A program made the position numbers and the translations under genes. From the NCBI GenBank assembly GCA_041690355.1, contig JAWLHK010000001.1, positions 1 to 64,000 of the forward strand: a stretch of DNA of 64,000 bases. The letters are read 5' to 3'. Positions 57,861 through 64,000 of the stretch are shown here, one piece after another; position 1 is the first letter of the stretch, and every line of letters begins with the position of its first letter. Under the pieces are notes generated by a model. That model did no database searches. It worked only from the letters and a program-made list of their open reading frames with translations, and was not told where the DNA came from. Origin of the DNA: JAWLHK01 sp041690355 [NCBI: bacterium]. Its GTDB lineage: Bacteria > J088 > JAWLBW01.

Positions 57861-59261
57861 ATGCTAAAGCGGCACGGCGAAACATTGCGGCTCGGCCTCA
57901 TGGCATGGGAAGCCGTGCTCGCGGCCGGTGTCTGGGAAGGGACGTACTGGCTGCGCTTCTACTCGGGCGCCTTTGCCGTGAGCGAAGGCATCCCGCCGCA
58001 CAGTTTCTACCGCCTGGCCGCGCCGATGGTGGCGCTGACCTTCCACCTGATCTTCCGCCGCTTCGGCCTCTATTCCCCATGGCGCACGCGCGGCATGGTC
58101 GACGAAACCATCGTCCTGGGCAAGGCTTTCGCGCTGGCGGGGCTCGTCCTCGGCGGGCTGTCCTACGCCTACCACGAGCTGCTGCTCTCGCGTCTGTTCC
58201 TGCTCGTCTTTCTCGCCGTGTTCCTTACCGGCGTTCTGGCGACGCGCATCGGCGTGCGCACGGCGCTGCGCATGCTGCGGACGCGCGGATACAACCTGCG
58301 CCACTGCCTCATCGTCGGCGACGGCGCCCAGGCTCGGGATCTGGCCGAACGGCTGCGGCAGCAGGCGTGGCTCGGCCTGCACGTTGCCGGTATCCTCGGC
58401 TCCCCCGCACCCCTCACGGTTGCCGCGGGGACAGGGCCTCGCACGGACGGTGCCGCGGATCTGGCCAGCATGCTCCGCGACCAGGACATCGATCAGATCT
58501 TTCTCGTGCTCGCGCCGACCGATCCCGGCTTTGCCTCCGTAATTGAAACAGCCAATACCGAAGGTATTCCGGTCACCGTCGCTCCCGATCCGAAGGTCTT
58601 CGGTCCGCTGTTGCACGCACGCGCCGAGTCCCTGGCGGGCATTCCGGTCTATACGCTCATCGACTCCCCCATCTTCGGCGCGGGCGCCATCGTCAAGCGG
58701 GCGTTCGATGTCGTCTTCAGCCTGTTCGTTCTGCTGCTGCTGTCGCCGCTGCTGCTGCTGCTGGCCGTCGGCGTGAAGCTGTCGTCACCCGGCCCCGTCT
58801 TCTACCGGCAGGAGCGCGTGGGCCTGGATGGCGAGCGGTTCGCCATGCTGAAGTTCCGCACCATGCCGGTGGATGCGGAACAGACGACGGGGCCGGTCTG
58901 GAACCGGAAGGGGGCGGCGCGCGCGACCCCCTTCGGCGCGCTGCTGCGCCACACGTCGCTCGACGAGCTCCCCCAGTTCCTCAACGTCCTGCGCGGCGAC
59001 ATGTCGGTCGTGGGTCCCCGCCCCGAGCGTCCGTACTTCATCGAACAGTTCAAGCACGAGATCCGGCTCTACAACGTGCGCCATCGCGTCAAGGCCGGAA
59101 TCACGGGGTGGGCGCAGGTGAACGGTTGGCGCGGCGACACGTCGCTCGAGAAGCGGATCGAATTCGATCTCGACTACCTGCGCAACTGGTCGCTGTGGCT
59201 CGACCTGAAGATCGTGCTGCTGACGGTCTTCCGGGGTTTCTGGCACGAAAACGCGGGCTGA
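57861..59261 (+). CDS. Polyprenyl-phosphate glycosylphosphotransferase (WbaP/PssY-like)
   Basis: Encodes 466 residues: four N-terminal helices (about 10-120), a Rossmann-like CoA-binding segment (HCLIVGDGAQARDLAERL), a helix at about 285-305, and the C-terminal sugar-transferase domain (KRAFDVVFSLFVLLLLSPLL, SPGPVFYRQERVG, LDELPQFLNVLRGDMSVVGPRPER, KAGITGWAQVNG). It transfers the first sugar-1-phosphate onto undecaprenyl phosphate to start repeat-unit synthesis. It starts one base after the GT2 stop. Confidence 0.92.
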   Translation: MLKRHGETLRLGLMAWEAVLAAGVWEGTYWLRFYSGAFAVSEGIPPHSFYRLAAPMVALTFHLIFRRFGLYSPWRTRGMVDETIVLGKAFALAGLVLGGLSYAYHELLLSRLFLLVFLAVFLTGVLATRIGVRTALRMLRTRGYNLRHCLIVGDGAQARDLAERLRQQAWLGLHVAGILGSPAPLTVAAGTGPRTDGAADLASMLRDQDIDQIFLVLAPTDPGFASVIETANTEGIPVTVAPDPKVFGPLLHARAESLAGIPVYTLIDSPIFGAGAIVKRAFDVVFSLFVLLLLSPLLLLLAVGVKLSSPGPVFYRQERVGLDGERFAMLKFRTMPVDAEQTTGPVWNRKGAARATPFGALLRHTSLDELPQFLNVLRGDMSVVGPRPERPYFIEQFKHEIRLYNVRHRVKAGITGWAQVNGWRGDTSLEKRIEFDLDYLRNWSLWLDLKIVLLTVFRGFWHENAG

Positions 59262-59297
59262 CGTGCCCCTCGCGCGGCCCGGTTCACCCGGACCGAC

Positions 59298-60560
59298 TCA
59301 AGTGGGAACGACGTTGCCGCCCAGGTAGACCTCGACATACCGATCGACGACGGCCTCGATCCCGAATTCATGCTCGCAGCGTCTGCGCGCGTTCTTCCCC
59401 CACTCCACGGCGTTCTGCACGCAGAGCCGCAAGCTTTCGGCCAGGGCGTCGAGGTCGTACGGCTCGGCGAGATGGCCGCTCACGCCGCTCTCCACCAGAT
59501 CGGGCAGGCCGCCGATGTGGAACGCCGCTGTCGCTCTGCCGCAGGCCATGGCCTCAAGCACAGTGTTCGGCAGATTGTCTTCGCGCGAAGGGGCCAGAAA
59601 GACGTCGGCCGCCGCAAAAGCAGTGCGCAACCCCGCGGGATCCAGGTGGCCGAGGCGAAACACGGGGAACGGCAGAGGGGGAATCAGATCGTCCGGTCGG
59701 TCGCCGAAGATGGCCACGGCGATGCCGTCCTGCGCGAGCCGGGCCAGCGCCGCGAACCCTTCCCGGGCCCCCTTGCGCGGATCCTGCGTCAGACCGTTGG
59801 CGCCGAGCAGCACGATGGGCCCCTTCGGGGGAAGGGCCAGGCGCATGCGCGCTTCCAGCTGGTCGCCGCCGGGGCGCCACTCGTCCAGTTCGATGCCGTT
59901 GGGTATCGTGCCCACGGCGGCCTCGCGGAACAGCGCGCTGCGCCTCGCCTCACCGGCGAGCCAGGCGCTGGGGGCAACCAGCCGCATAGCGGTATCGCGC
60001 CACTCTCGTTGCTTGCGCCGGAAGACCCATCGCGTCAGATCGCGTTCCCCTTTCGAACCGAGCTGTGGACAGGCGCCGCACGCCTGCTCGAACCGGCGGC
60101 ATGCGCCGGCGTAATGGCAGCCGCCGGTGAACGGCCACATGTCATGCAGCGTCCACACGATGGGGCGCCGGATCTTGGCCAGGGTCTCAATGCGCACGAA
60201 TCCATCGTTCACCCAGTGCAGATGGACATGGGTCGGCGCCAGCGCTTCGACCCGCTTCGCGATTCCATCGGGCAGCATGGCCAGCGAGAAAGGGAACGGC
60301 CGGCGGGGATACAGGCGCAGGGGCGCGCGCTCGAGCTTCTTGCGAAGGAGCATACGCCGATCGAGCCGCCCGCTGCCGGCCGCGTGCACACTCGGATCGC
60401 CGGTCTGCGCGCGCATCACGAGCCACTGCGAATCGACCCCCGCGTGCAGCAGCCCCCGGTGCAGCCGATCGACCGCGATCATGGCGCCGCCGCCGAGATC
60501 GCTCTCGATCAGATGCAGCACGCGCAGCCCGTGATGTACATGTCTTCCTTGGGTTCCCAT
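59298..60560 (-). CDS. Glycosyltransferase family 4
   Basis: A 420-residue retaining GT-B enzyme. Acceptor-domain pattern RVLHLIESDLGGGAMIAVDRL near the start; a cysteine cluster HYAGACRRFEQACGACPQLG at about 175-195; nucleotide-sugar site PSREDNLPNTVLEAMACGRAT with the E-x7-E motif. ATG at 60560 is used although no strong ribosome binding site is present; codons upstream are not of coding character. It is convergent to the glycosylphosphotransferase and divergent from the next gene. Confidence 0.85.
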   Translation of the reverse strand: MGTQGRHVHHGLRVLHLIESDLGGGAMIAVDRLHRGLLHAGVDSQWLVMRAQTGDPSVHAAGSGRLDRRMLLRKKLERAPLRLYPRRPFPFSLAMLPDGIAKRVEALAPTHVHLHWVNDGFVRIETLAKIRRPIVWTLHDMWPFTGGCHYAGACRRFEQACGACPQLGSKGERDLTRWVFRRKQREWRDTAMRLVAPSAWLAGEARRSALFREAAVGTIPNGIELDEWRPGGDQLEARMRLALPPKGPIVLLGANGLTQDPRKGAREGFAALARLAQDGIAVAIFGDRPDDLIPPLPFPVFRLGHLDPAGLRTAFAAADVFLAPSREDNLPNTVLEAMACGRATAAFHIGGLPDLVESGVSGHLAEPYDLDALAESLRLCVQNAVEWGKNARRRCEHEFGIEAVVDRYVEVYLGGNVVPT

Positions 60561-60655
60561 GGCCGGCTGACTCTTCTCTCCCGGCGCCTCCTCTTCTTGC
60601 GTTCCTTGCGGCGTGAGGGGGCGCACGGGCCCATTGTACCGGCGTCCCGGCGCAC

Positions 60656-60685
60656 TTACCATCGCCGACATACGGCAGGTATACT
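60656..60685 (+). promoter_or_regulatory. Promoter of the second GT operon
   Basis: TTACCA (60656-60661), 18-bp spacer, TATACT (60680-60685); the ATG at 60694 follows 8 bp later without a ribosome binding site, suggesting a leaderless mRNA. Confidence 0.5.
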
Positions 60686-60693
60686 GTGGTGTC

Positions 60694-61653
60694 ATGCTGC
60701 AAGAGCCGACCAGCGCCGGCACGACCGGGCGCGCTCCCGCCATCCCTGCGGTCGCGCTCCTGATCTACAACCGGCCCCGCCACACCGCGCGGGTCATCGA
60801 GGCCCTGCGCGTCGTGGCCCCCCCGACGCTCTTCCTTATCGGCGACGGCCCCCGGCCCGGCGCCGAGGGTCGGGTCGCCGAAGCGCGCGAGGCCCTACGC
60901 GCCGTCGACTGGCCCTGCGTGATCCGGTCGAACCTGGCTTCCGAAAACCTGGGTTGCGCGACGCGCGTCTCCTCGGGGCTCGACTGGCTCTTTTCGCAGA
61001 CCGACCGGGCCATCATTCTCGAAGATGACTGCGTCCCCGATCCGAGCTTCTTCCGCTACTGCGCCGAGCTGCTCGAACGCTATGCCGACGACGAGCGCAT
61101 TATGGCGATCTCGGGGAACAACTTCCAGCGCCGCGCGCCGCGCACCGAGGCGAGCTACTACTTCTCCCGCTATCCGCACTGCTGGGGGTGGGCGACGTGG
61201 CGGCGCGCCTGGTCGCACTACGACCACGCCATGGCCGCCTGGCCCGCGGTGCGCGATCAGGGCTGGCTGCAGGACATTCTCGGCAATGCCGCCGCCGTGC
61301 GCTACTGGGCGAACATCTTCGACCGCACGGCCGCCGGTGAAATCGACTCCTGGGCGTACCGGTGGACGCTCGCCTGCTGGCTTCAAGGGGGGCTCACGAC
61401 GCTCCCCGCCGTAAACCTGGTCAAGAACATCGGCTTCGGCGACGAGGCGACCCACACGCGGGGGAGCGAGGAAACGCCGGAATCGGGCGCCCTCTCCTTT
61501 CCCCTGCGCCATCCGCCCTTTGTGATTCGGGATGCACAGGCCGACGACTGGAGTGAGCGCGAGCACTTCCGCAGCATCCCCCCCGCGTTGCCCGAGCGCA
61601 TCCTGCGCAAGGCGCGCCGGCTCGCCGCGCGGCTCCGGAGCGGGGCGGAATGA
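60694..61653 (+). CDS. GT-A fold glycosyltransferase (HlpA/GT2-like)
   Basis: A 319-residue enzyme of the family often annotated hemolytic-protein-HlpA-like. N-terminal VALLIYNRPRHTARVIEAL, then the metal-binding ILEDDCVPDPSFF (EDD motif) and HCWGWATWRRAW, both family marks. It probably adds a sugar in glycan assembly. It heads a tightly packed plus-strand run with the flippase and FkbM methyltransferase(s), overlapping the flippase by 4 bp. Confidence 0.83.
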   Translation: MLQEPTSAGTTGRAPAIPAVALLIYNRPRHTARVIEALRVVAPPTLFLIGDGPRPGAEGRVAEAREALRAVDWPCVIRSNLASENLGCATRVSSGLDWLFSQTDRAIILEDDCVPDPSFFRYCAELLERYADDERIMAISGNNFQRRAPRTEASYYFSRYPHCWGWATWRRAWSHYDHAMAAWPAVRDQGWLQDILGNAAAVRYWANIFDRTAAGEIDSWAYRWTLACWLQGGLTTLPAVNLVKNIGFGDEATHTRGSEETPESGALSFPLRHPPFVIRDAQADDWSEREHFRSIPPALPERILRKARRLAARLRSGAE

Positions 61654-62993
61654 GCGCGGCGCCCATCGCTCCGGGTGCGCGGGAAGCGGCCGCGAGCCGG
61701 CGCATCTCGGGCCCCACCTGGCTGCTCGTCGATCAGATCGTCCGCATGGCGCTCGGACTCACCCTCGGCATCTGGATCGCGCGCCATCTGGGACCGCACG
61801 ACTACGGGCTGCTCAGCTTTGCCGGGTCGGTGACCTCCATCGCGATCGGCATGGCACCGCTCGGGCTCGAGTCGATCGTCGTTCGCGATCTCGTCACCCA
61901 CGAGCCGCACGAGCAATCCGCGATTCTCCGGACCGCCATCGCCCTGCGCCTGCTGGCGGCAGCCCTGCTCTACGGCCTTCCCATCGCACTTGCGTTCGCG
62001 GCCGGCATCCCCGGCGCCCCCGCCATGGCCTCCGTGATGGCGCTTGCCATTCCGATTCAGGCCTCGGCCGGCGGCGAATGGCTGCTCCAGGCGCGAGGGA
62101 AGTTCGGCGCTGTGACCCTCGGCCGCACCGGGGGCGCCGTCGCAGCCGCGCTGCTTCGCATCGGGCTGATCCTCGGCGGCGCATCGGTCATGGGCTTTGC
62201 CTCGGCCTATGTCGCCGAAACGCTGACCGCCGCCGTCCTGATCGTCTTCGCGATGCGCCAAATTCCGGACGTCCGCTGGTCTCCCCGTCTCGATTTCGTC
62301 ATTGCCCGGCGGCTGCTCGCCCAGAGCTGGCCTATTCTCCTATCGGGCGTCGCGGTCTTCGTCTATCTGAAGACCGATCAGATCATGCTCGGCTGGATGC
62401 TCGGCCCCGAAGCCGTCGGCGTCTATACCACCGCGCTGCGCCTGGCTGAACCCTGGCAGGCACTGTGGGTCGTCATCCCGGTCGCCCTGTTCCCCGCCCT
62501 GGCCCGGCTGCAGACCGGGGCGCAACGACTCGAGGCCATGCAGAAGCAGCTCGACGTACTGTTCGTTCTCTCCGCCTGCGTCGCATTGCCGACGACGCTT
62601 CTGGCGGATACGATCATCGGCATCGTCTTCGGATCGCAATATGCCGCGGCGGGCCCGATGCTCGCCGTGCTGGCCTGGAGTCCCGTGTTCGCGGCGCTGG
62701 GCGCCGCCAGCGGCCGCTGGATGGTTCTCGAGAATCTCAACCGGCATGTGTTTTCGCGCACCCTGCTCGGAGCCCTTTTGAACGTCGCGCTCAACATTCT
62801 GCTCATTCCCCGCTTCGGCGGAATCGGCGCGGCCTGGGCCTCGCTGGCGGCCCAGGTGCTCGCGGCCTGGCTGTTCGATGCGTTCGTACCCGCGACGCGC
62901 CCGATGTTCCGCGTGAAGTCGCGCACGTTCTTTCTGCTGGCCCCGACCCTGCGGCATTCGCTCGGGGCGCGCCTGGCCGGGAGGCTTTCATGA
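61650..62993 (+). CDS. Polysaccharide flippase (Wzx/MOP superfamily)
   Basis: A 447-residue protein with about 12 to 14 membrane helices. Family features: IARHLGPHDYGLLSFAGS near helix 2, and KTDQIMLGWMLGPEAVGVYTTA around helix 7. Wzx flips lipid-linked oligosaccharide across the inner membrane. Starts and ends with ATGA overlaps with its neighbours. No Wzy polymerase is found in the window; it may lie beyond the right end. Confidence 0.88.
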   Translation: MSAAPIAPGAREAAASRRISGPTWLLVDQIVRMALGLTLGIWIARHLGPHDYGLLSFAGSVTSIAIGMAPLGLESIVVRDLVTHEPHEQSAILRTAIALRLLAAALLYGLPIALAFAAGIPGAPAMASVMALAIPIQASAGGEWLLQARGKFGAVTLGRTGGAVAAALLRIGLILGGASVMGFASAYVAETLTAAVLIVFAMRQIPDVRWSPRLDFVIARRLLAQSWPILLSGVAVFVYLKTDQIMLGWMLGPEAVGVYTTALRLAEPWQALWVVIPVALFPALARLQTGAQRLEAMQKQLDVLFVLSACVALPTTLLADTIIGIVFGSQYAAAGPMLAVLAWSPVFAALGAASGRWMVLENLNRHVFSRTLLGALLNVALNILLIPRFGGIGAAWASLAAQVLAAWLFDAFVPATRPMFRVKSRTFFLLAPTLRHSLGARLAGRLS

Positions 62994-63805
62994 GCCTGCG
63001 CGATCGGTTTCTCGACACCTATGGGCGACTGCTCGGGTGGCCGGCCCTCTACCGCGCCCACGTGTTTCTGCTCGACGTCGCTTTGCGCGGCGTGGGCGTG
63101 CTGAATTACCGGAACATGCGCGCCACCGGAGAGTTCAGCTTTCTGCAGAGCCTGCTCGGCGGGCTCGAGCGGCCGCTGGTGCTCGATGTCGGCGCGCACC
63201 GCGGCGGCTATGCCGAAACGGTCCTGGGCCTGGCCCCGCAAGCCCACGTCGTGGCCTTCGAACCGCATCCGGAGTCCTTTCCGAAACTCGAGATCGCCGC
63301 GCGCCGCTTCGGGTTCACCGCGGTGCACGCCGCCTGCAGCGACGTGAACGGCACGGCGCAGCTCTTCGACTATGCCGGCCGCGAGGGAAGCTCGCATGCC
63401 TCGCTGCATCGCGGGGCCATCGCCTCGCTGCGCGGCGCCGCTACGGTGCCTCACTCGGTGACGACCCTGCGCCTCGACGATTACTGCCGCGAGCAAGGCA
63501 TTGGCCGCATCGACCTGCTGAAGATCGATACGGAGGGGAACGAGCTCGCCGTCCTGCGCGGCGCAGAACGGCTGCTGCGCGCCGGGGCGATCGACCGCGT
63601 GCAGCTCGAGTTCACCGAAATCAATGCGCTGAACCGGATCTTTCTCGCCGACATCGCGGCCGCGCTGCCCGGCTACGATCTGTACCGCATGCTTCCGCAC
63701 GGACTGGCGCCGCTGGGGGCTTACGCGCCCCGCCTCCACGAAATCTTCGCTTACCAGAACCTGGTCGCCGTGCGCACCGGCCTCGACGCGAAAGGAGCGC
63801 GCTGA
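62990..63805 (+). CDS. FkbM family methyltransferase
   Basis: A 271-residue SAM-dependent O-methyltransferase. SAM site VLDVGAHRGGYAETVL (about 64-79), FEPHPESFPKLE, and the FkbM end LLKIDTEGNELAVLRGAERLL (about 178). Likely methylates a sugar of the glycan. Overlaps the flippase stop by 4 bp; followed after 2 bp by another partial gene. Confidence 0.87.
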   Translation: MSLRDRFLDTYGRLLGWPALYRAHVFLLDVALRGVGVLNYRNMRATGEFSFLQSLLGGLERPLVLDVGAHRGGYAETVLGLAPQAHVVAFEPHPESFPKLEIAARRFGFTAVHAACSDVNGTAQLFDYAGREGSSHASLHRGAIASLRGAATVPHSVTTLRLDDYCREQGIGRIDLLKIDTEGNELAVLRGAERLLRAGAIDRVQLEFTEINALNRIFLADIAAALPGYDLYRMLPHGLAPLGAYAPRLHEIFAYQNLVAVRTGLDAKGAR

Positions 63806-63807
63806 CC

Positions 63808-64000
63808 ATGCCGGCAGCAGAAAACGTGCTCGAGAGCCTGCGCCGCACCTACCGGACTCTGCGCCTGCGGACGGGGAACGACGAGGAACGGACGCTGGCC
63901 AGGATCGAGGCTTCCCTGCGGGGGCGTTCCCGGTACCAGCCGGGGACGATACGAGTCGACGGCGCCCCGCTCCACTTCACGGATGCCGCCTCGCTCCTTT
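63808..64000 (+). CDS. Partial gene, possibly a second FkbM-type methyltransferase
   Basis: Only the first 64 codons are present. The protein starts MPAAENVLESLRRTYRTL and continues with VDGAPLHFTDAASLL, which resembles the N-terminal strand before the SAM domain in some FkbM proteins. It follows the previous stop by two bases and belongs to the same operon. The end is outside the window. Confidence 0.5.
   Translation, partial: MPAAENVLESLRRTYRTLRLRTGNDEERTLARIEASLRGRSRYQPGTIRVDGAPLHFTDAASLL

Noticed and set aside
1-64000. tRNA, rRNA or insertion-sequence genes
   Set aside because: No T-loop or acceptor pattern in the intergenic regions, no rRNA sequence, and no transposase-like protein was recognised.

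Overview
The window is about 64 kb of high-GC DNA (roughly two thirds G+C by eye) from a Gram-negative bacterium. An outer membrane is implied by LptF/LptG, many lipoproteins and a complete type IV pilus (T4P) export context. Several traits point to Myxococcota or a neighbouring former-Deltaproteobacteria lineage: an AgmX/PglI-type TonB-like domain, a DUF7151 protein with a MYXO-CTERM-like tail, an RCC1-repeat lipoprotein, a sigma-54/PilR-controlled pilA, and a PilG/PilH/PilI-like ABC module beside pilA. This placement is inference; no rRNA or marker gene is present.

Region 1 (1-9.9 kb) is gene-sparse and accessory-like. It holds an orphan HigA-like antitoxin, about ten small secreted proteins or lipoproteins of unknown function (one pair is a tandem duplication), and many mosaic palindromic repeats. 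Region 2 (9.9-24 kb) is a set of housekeeping and stress genes: Nudix hydrolase, M19 dipeptidase lipoprotein, DUF2804 protein, hotdog thioesterase, SRPBCC proteins, TonB-like protein, a glycine-rich surface protein with a cell-surface sorting tail, a GAF-LuxR regulator, the Ku-LigD end-joining pair, a PNPOx-like protein and a type II NADH dehydrogenase. Short word repeats occupy many of its intergenic gaps.

Region 3 (24-30 kb) has a minus-strand operon lptF-lptG-cNMP binding protein-AI-2E family exporter, divergent from ribF-aroE. Region 4 (30-55 kb) is a T4P supercluster. pilB-pilT-pilS-pilR run on the plus strand. Converging on them from the minus strand are pilC, two pilA genes, an ABC ATPase/permease/TPR trio (PilH/PilI/PilG-like), a TMTC-like GT-C glycosyltransferase, a membrane protein, and minor pilins fimU-pilV-pilW-pilX followed by a giant PilY1. 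A sigma-54 promoter lies before pilA1, a GC-rich hairpin lies between pilA1 and pilA2, and PilY1 carries five CARDB domains inserted inside its von Willebrand-like region. These are the most interesting features. pilD and pilMNOPQ are not in the window.

Region 5 (55-64 kb) is a surface-polysaccharide locus: B12-binding radical SAM protein, three glycosyltransferases, a polyprenyl-phosphate glycosylphosphotransferase, a Wzx-type flippase and one or two FkbM methyltransferases; it continues past the window end.

Taken together, the second half encodes how the cell builds, regulates, decorates and tips its pili and makes an extracellular glycan, as would fit a surface-motile or biofilm-forming bacterium. 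No tRNA, rRNA, CRISPR array, transposase or prophage was recognised.
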